Assembly: GCA_963709505.1 (NCBI GenBank)
Contig: CAVPXC010000033.1
Location: 84,373 to 148,372 of the forward strand
Direction: 5' to 3'
DNA length: 64,000 nucleotides
DNA from: CAVPXC01 sp963709505
GTDB lineage: Bacteria; Chloroflexota; Anaerolineae; JAAEKA01
Position 1 is the first letter of the stretch. Every line of letters begins with the position of its first letter. Positions 1-8,916 of the stretch are shown one piece after another. A program made the translations under genes and the position numbers. The notes below the pieces were generated by a model. That model was given only the letters and a program-made list of their open reading frames with translations. It had not been told where the DNA came from and did not search any database.

Positions 1-1208
1 CCTGGGTGGGCACCAACACCCGTTCGTAGGTGCGTGTGCCAGCGAACTTGCCGTCGGCAAACTGGGCGTCGGTCTGTGTCTTGCTGTCAAACGCTCGCCA
101 TTCGGCCGCAGCGGGCCATGTCGGGTCGGCCAGTGTTTCCAGGTTGCCCTGGCCGCGGATGGCGAAACGCTGGGTGACGGCGTCACCCACTTGGAGGTCA
201 GCTCTGTCCGTAGACACAGCAGATGCAATCTCAAACTTGCCCACGGCGCCTTGGAAGCTGTCCGGCGCGCCGGCCGGTAAAGGCTTCACGTCCAGCGTCA
301 CTGCTTCGCTCTCGACAGTCACACCGCGCGAGCCGAGGAAATCGCTGGGTACGACCAGCGTAGCCGGGTCGACGGTGAGCTGGCCAGAAACGGTCGGGAA
401 GAGCACGGTCTGCAACTCGGTGACCAGGTATCTACGACCGGCTGCCTCAATGCTGTATTCCTTTTGGTCTGGGAGTTGTTTGCTCCAAAAGCCAGTGAAT
501 GCCGGTGGTTGATACTCTATCTGGCGATACGGGTTGGTCGTGCGGTAGAAGCGCAGGGTGTAGAGCACCTGCTCGCTCTGGTAAGGGGTCGGATTATCCA
601 AAGTTGCTTCGAGATAGAAGTCCTGGCCGCTAAGTCGGCTGGGGGCCTGAGCAGGGTCCAAAGGCTGCGCCGACGCGTAGGGCAATTGCTCGGCAAGCTG
701 GCTCAGTTGATCCAGCAGGGCCGCCGGATCCATGCCCGGACCAAAGAGATCGGGAAGACCTCCGAAGCCCGGAGGATTGGATGCGGATGGCTGTTGTGCC
801 TGACCGGCGCCCTGTGTCGCGGTCACCGCGATCGGCTCGGTGGCGAAGACCTGGCCGCCCACCTCCACCGTGATCGGACCAATGACCAGATCGCCGGCGC
901 GCGCCGGGCGCAGGCGGTATTGGGTGATACTTTGACCCGTCGTAGCGCCGTTGACCATGCTGAGCTGCCGGCCGCTGCTGGTTCCCACCACCTCGAAGCC
1001 ATCCAGCGCCGGAAGCACCGGCTGGCCGGGTTGACCCGCGCTCGGAGTCCACGGCGATGCTGAGCGTCAGCATCTCGTCGGTGCTTAGGCTCGTGCGGTC
1101 GACGCTGGCCGTTACCGGGCTCCCCTGAGCCGACGCGGGCAGCGCGGCCAGAGCCAACAGCAGGATGCCTAGCAGGATGATTGAAAGTTGCTTTGCTGTG
1201 GTTTTCAT
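1..1208 (-). CDS. batD: BatD-like aerotolerance membrane protein, C-terminus cut by window edge
   Basis: The N-terminus has a signal peptide (hydrophobic run, then ALPASAQG) followed by the BatD beta-sandwich pattern: a 'SVDRTSLSTDEMLTLSIAV' type strand, then LPALDGFEVVG and the family's SMVNG signature. The reading frame changes near 1040, at a GAG-C-GCG site, where one extra base separates the first 50 residues from the rest. Downstream of that the frame is open to the window edge and ends in a typical ERVLVPTQ strand. BatD proteins are periplasmic or outer-leaflet partners of the VWA proteins BatA and BatB. It is the last visible gene of the minus-strand operon that starts with moxR. The missing C-terminal part should hold the transmembrane anchor. 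Confidence 0.8.
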
Positions 1209-1337
1209 CTTTGTGTTCCTCGCTTTCCTGATAACCGCGGACTGCGGAGGCGCGGATCAGAATTGCCCGCGGAGTTTCATAGCGGTTGCCGAAGAGACCC
1301 AGCGTACGGGGTCACGACCGGGACATGAAAGAGTATC

Positions 1338-2276
1338 TTACCAATCCTGCACTGGAGGCCGGCTGCGAACTTTGAGAATTTGTCCCAAACGGCCCTGAAA
1401 CGTATCGGACTTGCCGGCGATAGCCGCCAGCAGTTGTTTGGCCTGGTCTTGCGTCATGCGCTGGCCGGGAGCAAGCTGCGATCCGGGCCGCGGTTGGCCG
1501 TCCTGTTGTTTTCCAGACTGGCCCTGTCCTTGACTCTTCTGCTCGCCTTGATCCTGCGACTGGCCATCTTGACCCTGCTGCTTGTCGCCCTGTTGACCGT
1601 CCTTCGGCTGATCCTGCTGGCCCTGATCGCTTTGCGACGGGTCCTGCTGGTCCTGATTCTGTTGATCTTGTTGGCCTTGGCCATCCTGCGACTGATTCTG
1701 CTGATCTTGCTTCTGCTGATCCTGCTTTTGCTGATCTTGGCTCTGCTGATCTTGCTTTTGCTGATCTTGGCTCTGCTGATCTTGCTGTTGCTGGTCCTGC
1801 TTTTGCTGATCCTGCTCTTGTTGATCTTGCTTCTGTTGCTGCAAGGCCAGCTCCAGGTTGTGTTTAGCATCCACATCGTCGGGATTGCGTAACAGCGCCT
1901 GCCGGTACGACTCGATGGCCGCTTCCCAGCTCTTGGTGTTGTAGGCCGAGTTGCCGGCATTGAAGAGACTGGCTTGCGCCACTTTGTCAGCCTGGGGGAA
2001 AGACGCCGCTTTTTGCAGCTCCTTCAGCGCCTCCTCGTACTTGCCTTCACGGTAGAGCACGTTGGCTGCGTTGTAGAACGGCTCGGCTAACGCCGGCGAC
2101 TTTGCCTGCGCCTGCTGGTACGAGCGCAAGGCCTCTTCGTAGGCTTGTTGTGCAAACGCCTCGTTCCCAGTACCGGTCAGCTTCGCCGCCGACGGGCTGC
2201 ACGCCGTCACCAACAGCGCCAGCGCCGTCAGTCCAACAATCGTCAAGATTATCTTTGTATACGTCATAGTTACCAT
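1338..2276 (-). CDS. TPR lipoprotein with Gln/Asp-rich tail (BatC/BatE-like)
   Basis: This 312-residue protein has a lipobox (LLVTAC) near residue 26, then about three tetratricopeptide repeats (residues 35-145; NEAFAQQAYEEAL, YNAANVLYREGKYEEAL, AIESYRQALLRNPDD). A long low-complexity stretch of QDQQ/KQDQQ units follows, roughly residues 148-255. The conserved BatC-type end (MTQDQAKQLLAAI and RPPVQDW) is present, so the repeat lies between two intact conserved parts and is not a frameshift product. It sits between batB and batD in the operon. TPR proteins at this position are thought to scaffold BatA/BatB complexes in the envelope. The repeat tail is unusually long. Confidence 0.85.
   Translation of the reverse strand: MVTMTYTKIILTIVGLTALALLVTACSPSAAKLTGTGNEAFAQQAYEEALRSYQQAQAKSPALAEPFYNAANVLYREGKYEEALKELQKAASFPQADKVAQASLFNAGNSAYNTKSWEAAIESYRQALLRNPDDVDAKHNLELALQQQKQDQQEQDQQKQDQQQQDQQSQDQQKQDQQSQDQQKQDQQKQDQQNQSQDGQGQQDQQNQDQQDPSQSDQGQQDQPKDGQQGDKQQGQDGQSQDQGEQKSQGQGQSGKQQDGQPRPGSQLAPGQRMTQDQAKQLLAAIAGKSDTFQGRLGQILKVRSRPPVQDW
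1640..1845 (-). repeat. In-gene CAG/GAT-type tandem repeat encoding QDQQ units
   Basis: On the plus strand it appears as repeated 12-mers of the form ctgctgatcttg or ctgctgatcctg, encoding Q/D/K units on the minus strand. It lies wholly inside the TPR lipoprotein gene. Near-identical 12-bp units make length variation by slippage likely. Confidence 0.85.
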
Positions 2277-2335
2277 CCGTTAGATAAGGCCAATAGGGAA
2301 CAGTGAACTAGCCATTTGACCCTTTTGTGAGCGTC

Positions 2336-2555
2336 GGTCGAGTAGGTACTGGCGGCGTGATATCGAGATGTTCAGTGTTCAAAGCAAACTCGCATCAGCC
2401 GAGACTTGCCGCCAGGACCGTATCGAGACCTTTCAAACCGGACAATCTGCTCAATTCACGGGTCTCGATACGGGTCTGGCGGCAGTTATCGATAGTTGGA
2501 AGCATCAGGTACTCAAGCTGATCGTCGGTAAAGCGCCGCCAGACCCTACTCGACC
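2336..2555. repeat. Inverted doublet of the 95-bp palindromic unit (REPIN-like, no gene inside)
   Basis: Two 95-bp units face each other, 2336-2430 and 2461-2555, with a 30-bp spacer. Each unit is a hairpin. Its outer arm reads GGTCGAGTAGG(G)T(C)TGGCGGCG and its inner arm is the related sequence seen as GGTCTCGATACGGGTCTGG. The outer arm at 2534-2555 is identical to the one at 57538-57559. The doublet occupies most of the 348-bp spacer between batB and the TPR gene. The rest of the spacer (about 2585-2624) is a run of GTTCACT words. No gene is seen here. Confidence 0.85.
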
Positions 2556-2624
2556 CACGCGCACGAAACTTCCCATCAAAACTGCCAGGCAGCTAGTCTC
2601 TGTTCACTGTTCACTGTTTACTTT

Positions 2625-3678
2625 TTACTGTTCACTAACCGCCGGGCGCACCCGCTGCATCCACGTCCGAGCCGCCCGCTGACTGATCCGATCGGGGATC
2701 AGCTCGGCCAGCACCAGCGCCATAAACGCCAGTGCCAGGAAGATCTGGTAGCGCTCAGTCAGGCGGATTGCCTGGCGGCTCTGTAGCTGGGCCTTCTGCA
2801 GGCCATCGATCTCGGCCAGCAGACTAGCCAGTTCGCTGCCGTCCGCAGTGGCGCGGTAGTACTGGCCGCCGCCGGTTTTGGCGATCTCTTGAAGAGTCGT
2901 CTCGATCCATACGGGAGATAATCGGGTTGCCCTGGGCATCCTGCTTGAAGCCGGTCACCCGGCCGCTGCGATCGGTCTCCGGCACCGGCTCGCCCTCAGA
3001 CGTGCCAAAGCCGATGGTATAGATCAACACACCTTGCTTGGCGGCCTCCTGCGCTGCAGCCAGCGGATCGCTCTCCACATCCTCGCCATCGGTCATCACC
3101 ACCAGCACCTTCTGGCTGGCCAGCTTGGAATCGAAGGCCTGCTCGGCCGTGCGAATCGCATCGCCGATCACTGTGCCGGGGCGAGAAATCAGCCCGGGGC
3201 CGGCGTCCTTCAGATAGTTGAGCGCCGTGGTGTAGTCCGAGGTCAGCGGCACCTGGGTGAAAGCGGCGCCGGAGAAGGGTACAATGCCGATCTCGTCGCC
3301 ATCGAGCTGCTGCGTCAGGTCGCGTATCTCAAGCTTGGCCCGATCCAGCCGGGAGGGCTTGATGTCCTCGACCAACATGCTTTGCGAAACGTCCAGGGCC
3401 ACCATCACCTGCAGGCCCTCCTGGTCGATCACTTGGGTCTCGCTGCCCCACTGGGGCCGGGCAATGGCGATGATCAACATGGCCAGGGCAAAGAGCCCGA
3501 GAGCCGCCTGCAAACGCCGGCCGCGCCAGTTGACCGTAGCGCTCAACCGCTGGATCAAGGTGGCATCTCCCAGGCGATTTAGTGCTCGCTGGCGCTGTTT
3601 TCCTGCCCAAAGCAGAAACAAAGCCGACAGAGGCACCAGGATGAGAGCGATCAGGAATTGCGGATGTGCGAATGTCAT
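2625..3678 (-). CDS. batB: BatB-like VWA-domain aerotolerance protein (frameshifted)
   Basis: The architecture is BatA/BatB-like. Two N-terminal membrane segments (residues 8-25 and 56-75) come before a von Willebrand A domain with the MIDAS motif DVSQSM (about residue 95) and TDGED (about residue 195). The frame breaks near 2903 (ATGGAT-C-GAG). The other frame continues with ETTLQEIAKTGGGQYYRA, the usual end of the VWA domain, then a C-terminal membrane helix and TWMQRVRPAVSEQ. A single extra base explains the break. It is membrane-anchored with a periplasmic or cytoplasmic metal-dependent adhesion domain and acts with BatA and BatD. A 128-bp spacer holding a palindrome separates it from batA. 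Confidence 0.85.
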
Positions 3679-3695
3679 TATGAACTCCTATCCCA

Positions 3696-3794
3696 AAGTG
3701 TCATGCTGAGACCCCGCATCCCCGGCGGTATCGCAAACGAATGACATGGAGCATGGACCCGCATCCCGGGATGCGGGGTCTCAGCATGACACTT
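3696..3794. repeat. Long palindrome between batA and batB
   Basis: The arms at 3696-3722 and 3768-3794 are perfect 27-bp reverse complements (AAGTGTCATGCTGAGACC... and its complement) around a 45-bp centre. It could fold as a strong hairpin in the bat transcript and slow read-through or stabilise upstream mRNA. It may also be a miniature mobile palindrome. Confidence 0.85.
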
Positions 3795-3806
3795 ACGAAA
3801 ATACAG

Positions 3807-4835
3807 TCACGGCGCCGTTCTGAAAATCGTCTGCTTCAACAGCATCGCGGCCAGCAGAAGCAGCAGCGCCGGCGCCATCAGCCAGCCGGCCAGTTCCTGG
3901 TACTGGTTGAACACCTGCACCTCGACCTGGGACTTTTCCAGTTTGTCTATCGAGTTGTAGATTGCCTTCAAGCCGCGGCTGTCTTCGGCTCGAAAGTACT
4001 TGCCGCCGGTCATGTCGGCCACCTGGCGCAGAGTTTCCTCGTCGATCTCGCTCTCCTGATAGGCGATCTGGGTGCCGCCGAACATGTCCTGCACCGGCAC
4101 CGGAACCTGGCCCGGCGTGGCTGCGCCGACGGTGTAAATCTTGATGCCCAGCGCCTTGGCCGCCTCGGCTGCGGTCAGCGGGTCGATCTCGCCGGCGTTG
4201 TGCACACCGTCGGTGAGCAGGATCATCACCCTACTCTTAGCTTCGCTTTGGGCCAGCATATTAGCCGCGTTGGCGATGCCCAGGCCGATGGCGGTGCCGT
4301 CGTCCAGGCCGAGGTCGGTGGCTAGCTCCACCTGCTGCAGCGACCGATCGAGCGCGTTGCGGTCCAGCGTCAGCGGCGCCTGGCTAAAGGCCTCGCTGGC
4401 AAACACCACCAGACCGATCTTGTCGTAGGGGCGCTTGCCGATAAAGTCGCCGATCACTTGCTTGGCCGCTTCCAGCCGGTTCTTGGGCTGAAAGTCTAGT
4501 GAGGCCATGCTGCCGGAAATGTCCAAGGCCAGCGCGATATCAACACCCTCGCCTTTGATCGTCTCTTTACCCTGCACGATCTGCGGCCGGGCCAGCGCCA
4601 CCACCATCAATGCGATGGCCAGCAACCGCATCGCCGCCAACACGGGCCGAAAGGTAACTCGCCACGAGCGGGGCAGCCCGCGGGCCATACTGGCGGCGGC
4701 GTAGCTCAGGGTGGCCGGCAAGCCCCTAGACTGGGCCTTTCTCGGAAGAAAGGTCCAGTCTTTGAGTGCCAACAGCGCTACAACCAACAACAGGCCGAGC
4801 AGCCACGGGTTTGCAAACTGAAAGTCCGTGTTCAT
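3807..4835 (-). CDS. batA: BatA-like VWA-domain aerotolerance protein
   Basis: The gene is intact at 342 residues. It begins with the characteristic FANPWLL membrane segment, has a second helix around residues 65-85 (RLLAIALMVVALARP), a VWA domain with MIDAS motif DISGSM (about residue 107), TDGVHNAG (about residue 208), and a C-terminal helix. These are the standard BatA elements. Between the first two helices lies an extra segment (KDWTFLPRKAQS) encoded by a palindrome related to the intergenic array at 8.2 kb. The start overlaps the stop of the upstream BatD-like gene by 4 bp, which indicates translational coupling. Confidence 0.9.
   Translation of the reverse strand: MNTDFQFANPWLLGLLLVVALLALKDWTFLPRKAQSRGLPATLSYAAASMARGLPRSWRVTFRPVLAAMRLLAIALMVVALARPQIVQGKETIKGEGVDIALALDISGSMASLDFQPKNRLEAAKQVIGDFIGKRPYDKIGLVVFASEAFSQAPLTLDRNALDRSLQQVELATDLGLDDGTAIGLGIANAANMLAQSEAKSRVMILLTDGVHNAGEIDPLTAAEAAKALGIKIYTVGAATPGQVPVPVQDMFGGTQIAYQESEIDEETLRQVADMTGGKYFRAEDSRGLKAIYNSIDKLEKSQVEVQVFNQYQELAGWLMAPALLLLLAAMLLKQTIFRTAP
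4728..4762. repeat. Palindrome inside batA coding sequence, related to the 8.2-kb array
   Basis: The arms AGACTGGGCCTTTCT (4728-4742) and AGAAAGGTCCAGTCT (4748-4762) pair with one G-T mismatch. The right arm is the same sequence that forms the hairpin of the 56-bp tandem array at 8157-8362. Here it is read in frame as part of the BatA N-terminal region. Confidence 0.8.
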
Positions 4836-5842
4836 GCCACATTCTCCATAGGTTGCGTTGCGGCCCGCCGAGTTCCGACCGTCGATTGGGCCTTGGTCGG
4901 CGTTGCGCCGCCGTTTGCCTCATCGGCGGCCGGCAAAGGCTTGGTGGCCTCGACGATCATGCGCGCCCGGGCCAACAGCCGATCTGCGCTCTCCGCGTCG
5001 GGGGTATATTCCGAAAACTTGATAAGATCGCTCTCCTGCAAAAAGGCGATCAATAGTGCCATCACCTCGGGCGACATATCGGTGCGCATCAGGTCAGGCC
5101 GGATCTCGCCGGTTGTGCGTTCCAGCGCCGGGATATCATAGCGTCTTTCCACATAGATGCGCACAGTATCGGAGACCAGGGTGGTATGTTCCTTGAAACG
5201 ACCTTGCTCGGGCAGGCGCATCCCTTCGATGAGGGTCAGGCCGTCCAGCGCCACTTCGTGGGGCAGCCTGTTATCAACGGCCACTTTCGGTCTGCGCGCA
5301 CGCCACACGATTGCGGCAGCCAGCGCTGCCACAACGGCGAGGCCGGCAAGGATCCACGGCCAGACGGCCGGAAGCGGCAGGCTGGCCTGGGGCTTGATGT
5401 CCCGGAGATCGGCGTCGCTTGCCTGTAGAACCGAAGCGATCGCCACAACGGCCGGTGCGGCCGTCACGGCCTGCAAGTTGCCCTGGCCATCCGTTACGCT
5501 TACCTCCAGCGCCGGCGTGTTAAACGATCCGGGCTGGAACAGGCGCGTGTCGATAGTGGCCGTCGTAGTCTCGGTGCCGTCGTCGTTGACTGTCGTCGTC
5601 GCCGGCGACTGGGATACCACCGTGAAATCGCCCCAGGCGGGTGCAATCTGAGGCAGGATCACCTGGTAGCCGGCCGGGTGGGTCACGGCCAGGGTCAGTT
5701 GGACAGGATCCCCCACGGTGAACTGACCGTCAGGCGCGCTTAACCTCGCCATGACGGGACCATTGCCTTGTGCGTTTGCCTGTCCGATTGTCATCAGCAG
5801 CAACGCCAGGAGCAACGGGAACAGGTGCAGTCTTTTGTGCAT
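4832..5842 (-). CDS. BatD-like/DUF4381-like membrane protein
   Basis: This 336-residue protein has a signal peptide ending near QANAQG. A beta-sandwich domain with the BatD pattern (FTVGDPVQLTLAVTHP) covers residues 35-135, and a single membrane helix lies at about 158-180 (PAVWPWILAGLAVVAALAAAIVW). The cytoplasmic helical region (residues 200-290) contains VRIYVERRYDIPALERTTGEI, typical of the DUF4381 partners of DUF58/VWA operons. It lies between the DUF58 gene and batA and overlaps batA by 4 bp. Its role is probably structural or assembly-related within the MoxR-VWA system; no catalytic motif is visible. Confidence 0.75.
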   Translation of the reverse strand: MHKRLHLFPLLLALLLMTIGQANAQGNGPVMARLSAPDGQFTVGDPVQLTLAVTHPAGYQVILPQIAPAWGDFTVVSQSPATTTVNDDGTETTTATIDTRLFQPGSFNTPALEVSVTDGQGNLQAVTAAPAVVAIASVLQASDADLRDIKPQASLPLPAVWPWILAGLAVVAALAAAIVWRARRPKVAVDNRLPHEVALDGLTLIEGMRLPEQGRFKEHTTLVSDTVRIYVERRYDIPALERTTGEIRPDLMRTDMSPEVMALLIAFLQESDLIKFSEYTPDAESADRLLARARMIVEATKPLPAADEANGGATPTKAQSTVGTRRAATQPMENVA

Positions 5843-5857
5843 GATACATCTCCGACA

Positions 5858-5898
5858 TTAACAATTGTCAATTGTCAATTGACAATTGACAATTGTTA
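5858..5898. repeat. ATTGTCAATT/AATTGACAAT inverted simple repeat
   Basis: Two direct copies of aattgtca are followed by their inverted copies, forming a 40-bp palindrome in the spacer between the DUF58 gene and the BatD-like gene. The same word family recurs upstream of pheS (20405-20500). Confidence 0.8.
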
Positions 5899-6783
5899 AT
5901 GTCTTATCCGATGGTAGCGCTCTTGGAAGAACGCGGTCAATGGCGCTACGTAATCTTGATTCGTGGCCACGTCGATCCGATCGACGCCGGCCTGGCGGAA
6001 GGCCCGGGTTGTATTCGTTCGCAAAGCGTCCATACGCTTCTGGAACGCTGCTCGCCAGGCCTTGCTGCCCGTGTCTGCCCACACGATCTCGCCGGTCTCG
6101 GGGTCTTCCAGGGCCAGCAGACCTACGTTGCCCATCGTCTTCTCAAGCGGGTCGTGCAGGTCCACGGCGATCAGGTCGTGACGCCGGTTGGTGACGGCGA
6201 GGGCCGTGCGATAGCTGTCCGGGATGGCCAGAAAATCAGAGACCAGGAAGATGATGCTGCGGCGCTTCAAGATGTGATTGACCGTGTCAAGGGCCAGTCT
6301 GATATCCGTGCCTTTGTGCTGTGGCTCAAAAGCCAACAGCTCGCGGATCAGGCGCAGTACGTGTTTGCGGCCCTTGCGCGGCGGGATATACAGCTCCACC
6401 TGGTCGGTAAAGATCAGCAGGCCCACCCGATCGTTGTTGGTGGTTGCCGCAAAGCTCAGCACTGCGGTCAGCTCGGCCGCCAGTTCACGTTTGAAGCGCT
6501 GAACCGAGCCGAAGTTCTCCGACGCGCTGGCGTCCACCACCAGCATCACCGTCAGCTCGCGCTCCTCGACGAAGCGCTTGACGTACGGCTCGCCCGTTCG
6601 GGCGGTCACGTTCCAATCGATCGTGCGCACGTCATCGCCCGGCTGGTAGGGCCGCACCTCTTCGAACTCCATGCCGCGGCCCTTGAAGACCGAGTGATAC
6701 TCGCCCGCAAAGCTGTCGTTAACCAGCCGCTTGGTGCGGATTTCGATGTGGCGGATCTTACTGATGAGGTCGTTTGATAGCAT
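5896..6783 (-). CDS. DUF58 protein (VWA-like, MoxR partner)
   Basis: The protein is 295 residues with the DUF58 signature RPYQPGDDVRTIDWNVTARTGEPYVKRF (residues 45-75, given here split by context) and a VWA-like fold with DASASE in the MIDAS position (about residue 82). A later LVSDFLAIPD strand fits the same fold. Proteins of this family are coded next to MoxR ATPases and are thought to recruit substrates or metal to them. It is the second gene of the operon, 168 bp downstream of moxR. The spacer is filled by a simple inverted repeat. No frameshift is seen. Confidence 0.9.
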   Translation of the reverse strand: MLSNDLISKIRHIEIRTKRLVNDSFAGEYHSVFKGRGMEFEEVRPYQPGDDVRTIDWNVTARTGEPYVKRFVEERELTVMLVVDASASENFGSVQRFKRELAAELTAVLSFAATTNNDRVGLLIFTDQVELYIPPRKGRKHVLRLIRELLAFEPQHKGTDIRLALDTVNHILKRRSIIFLVSDFLAIPDSYRTALAVTNRRHDLIAVDLHDPLEKTMGNVGLLALEDPETGEIVWADTGSKAWRAAFQKRMDALRTNTTRAFRQAGVDRIDVATNQDYVAPLTAFFQERYHRIRH

Positions 6784-6807
6784 GATGTTACAGTCCGTTC
6801 TGGGGTC

Positions 6808-6951
6808 GGAGTGTCGGGGGGTCGGAGTGTCAGGTGTCAGGTGTCGGAGTGTCAGGTGTCAGGTGTTAGCCCGGAAACAGATAGTTTAGCACGACTGTCC
6901 ACGATCTACTGACACTTTGACACCTGACACTCCGACCCTCCGACACTCCGC
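6808..6951. repeat. GGTGTCAG/GGAGTGTC tandem words arranged as inverted repeat
   Basis: The left half is made of GTGTCAG and GTCGGAGT words, and the right half (6905-6951) contains their complements (TGACACCTGACACTCCGAC). The whole moxR-DUF58 spacer can fold as one long imperfect hairpin. Related repeats flank pheS (19186-19362) and the second glycosyltransferase gene (33041-33163). Confidence 0.85.
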
Positions 6952-8014
6952 CTACGGCACCGGCGTATAATCCAAAATCCGCCGTACGATATGATCGCTG
7001 GTGATGTTCTCGGCCTCGGCCTCGTAGGTCGTGATAATACGATGGCGCAGGACGTCCGGGGCGATCTGTTTGATGTCTTCGGGCGTCACAAAGCCGCGGC
7101 CCTGCAGGAAGGCGTGGGCGCGGGCGGCCAGGATGAGGTTGATGCTGGCGCGCGGCGAGGCGCCAAACTGGATCAGGGTGTTCAGGTCGGCCAGGCCATT
7201 GTTGCCTGGCTGGCGGGTGCGGATAACCAGGTCCAGCACGTAGTTCTTGATCTTGTCGTCCACGTAGACCTGCTTGACGGTCTCACGGGCGTGCAGGATA
7301 TCGACCGGTCTGACCACTGGTGTGACCGTGGGCAGCGCCGCGCCGGTCATGCGGTCCATGATGATGCGCTCTTCGACCCGGCTGGGGTAGTCCACGCGCA
7401 CCTTGAGCATGAAGCGATCGACCTGGGCCTCCGGCAGAGGGTAGGTGCCCTCCTGCTCGATGGGGTTCATGGTGGCCATGACCAGAAACAGATCGTCCAT
7501 CTTGTAAGTCGTGTCGCCGATGGTGACTTGGCGTTCCTGCATCGCCTCCAGCAGGGCGCTCTGCACCTTGGCCGGTGCGCGGTTGATCTCGTCGGCCAGG
7601 ATCAGGCTGGCGAAGATCGGGCCTTGATGCACGCTGAACTCGCTCTGTGCGTGGGTTGTAGATCTGCGTGCCCACCAGGTCGGCCGGCAGCAGGTCAGGT
7701 GTAAACTGGATACGGGCGAAATCGGCCTGGATGGCCTGCGCCACGGTTTTGATGAGCAGCGTCTTAGCCAGTCCAGGCACGCCCTCCAGCAGCACGTGGC
7801 CGTCGGCCAGCAGGGCAATCAACACCCGCTCCACGAGCGCTTCCTGGCCCACCATCACCTTGTTGATCTCGGCCAGCAGGGCGGGGATGAAGCCGGCCTC
7901 CTGCTTGACGTAGGCGTTCAACTCACGAATGGCGACGCCCTGCGCGCCGTTGTTTCCGTTCGTCAGGCGGGTGGGAGTCGTCGTATTCAGCTCGCGGTAT
8001 GAAGTCATATCCAT
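6952..8014 (-). CDS. moxR: MoxR-family AAA+ ATPase (frameshifted)
   Basis: The Walker A motif is GVPGLAKT (about residue 70), followed by the MoxR-typical FTPDLLPADLVGT, Walker B ILADEINRAP, sensor 1 ATMNP, and C-terminal lid GASPRASI. The frame breaks near 7643 between NPRT and EFSVHQGPIF; one extra base accounts for it. The start at 8014 (MDMTSYREL) is chosen because GAAGGAGA lies 9 nt upstream; a longer in-frame start at 8071 has no ribosome site. MoxR ATPases act as chaperones that load cofactors or assemble VWA-domain complexes, consistent with the DUF58 and Bat genes that follow. Confidence 0.9.
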
Positions 8015-8156
8015 TGTCGTGTCTCCTTCTCGATTGCGCGTGTACTGTCGTTTAAGCCCTAACCTGGACAATCATAGCAGCAACACAAGTCCTTTGCCTT
8101 TAAGCGCACCTGCGCATCGCCTTAAAGAGAGTTTTAAGCCGCCGTGAATTCGCATA

Positions 8157-8362
8157 AGAAAGGTCCAGTCTTCGGCGACTGGACCTTTCTTAGATAACGC
8201 GACCCCGTAACCAGAAAGGTCCAGTCTTCGGCGACTGGACCTTTCTTAGATAACGCAACCCCGCAACCAGAAAGGTCCAGTCTTCGGCGACTGGACCTTT
8301 CTTAGATAACGCAACCCCGCAACCAGAAAGGTCCAGCCTCGGAAGACTGGACCTTTCTGAGA
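8157..8362. repeat. 56-bp tandem array of a palindromic unit, about 3.7 copies
   Basis: Copies start at 8157, 8213, 8269 and 8325. Each contains the hairpin AAAGGTCCAGTC-loop-GACTGGACCTTT followed by a linker (TAGATAACGC-ACCCCG-AACC). The last copy is partial and diverged. The array fills the 8072-8386 spacer between moxR and the membrane protein gene. No gene is seen in that spacer. A related palindrome is embedded in batA (4728-4762). Confidence 0.9.
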
Positions 8363-8386
8363 GGCCAAGATTTGGATCGAGGCTGG

Positions 8387-8752
8387 CTAGGCGATTCCAA
8401 TCAGGCCGAGGAACCAGTTGATGACCCATGTCACCACGCCGATGCCAATGGCGGCGACGATGGCGCCGACAAAGCCATTCACCTTCATGCCCTTGACGAA
8501 CCGAGCGCTGATCAAAATCACCACAGCTGCGACGATCAGATTGATGATTGCGCTCAGCCAAGCACCACTGACGGTGAAACCAAAGCTTAGCAACCAAGCA
8601 ATGATGCCGCCGACGATGGCGATGACTGCTGCCGCGATGAGTGCGGGCACGAAGCCATCGAGCGAGATGCCAAGGTTGAGCTTGGCAACGATGAAGATGA
8701 CGACGGCCGCTGCCACCCAGGCAAGTAGAATACCGAGAATAGTACCAGTCAT
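8387..8752 (-). CDS. Small four-helix membrane protein (phage-holin-4-2/PF04020-like)
   Basis: The 121-residue protein has four hydrophobic segments (about 4-22, 35-58, 65-85 and 95-118) separated by short Gly-rich turns (LNLGISLDGF, VNGFVGAI). This hydropathy and the paired 'FxxAxxxA' segments resemble the PF04020 membrane family, common in free-living bacteria and not specific to phages. The start has gagcaa...ATG without a strong Shine-Dalgarno. It stands alone between the palindrome array and the methyltransferases. Its function is unknown. Confidence 0.65.
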   Translation of the reverse strand: MTGTILGILLAWVAAAVVIFIVAKLNLGISLDGFVPALIAAAVIAIVGGIIAWLLSFGFTVSGAWLSAIINLIVAAVVILISARFVKGMKVNGFVGAIVAAIGIGVVTWVINWFLGLIGIA

Positions 8753-8916
8753 AGCGTTGCTCCTTCTTTAGATCAGAAAAGATGATTGGGTGCAATTCAC
8801 CCTATATACGATTTTACCAGAAGAATCAAAAAATGTCTATAGCCAATTTTTGACGCCCGCCTGCACCCATCCGGCAAATCTGATGGCTCCAGCAAGACCA
8901 GACAACGTATCCCGGC

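Noticed and set aside
1380..1892. Long leucine-rich frame on the plus strand opposite the TPR gene
   Set aside because: It is the antisense of the QDQQ repeat; the minus-strand frame has a lipobox, TPRs and a conserved C-terminus.
8157..8362. Possible CRISPR array
   Set aside because: The units, including the parts between the hairpins, are nearly identical and there are no variable spacers and no cas genes nearby.
8387..8752. Prophage, suggested by the holin-like family name
   Set aside because: No other phage gene lies nearby and this membrane family is common in non-phage settings.
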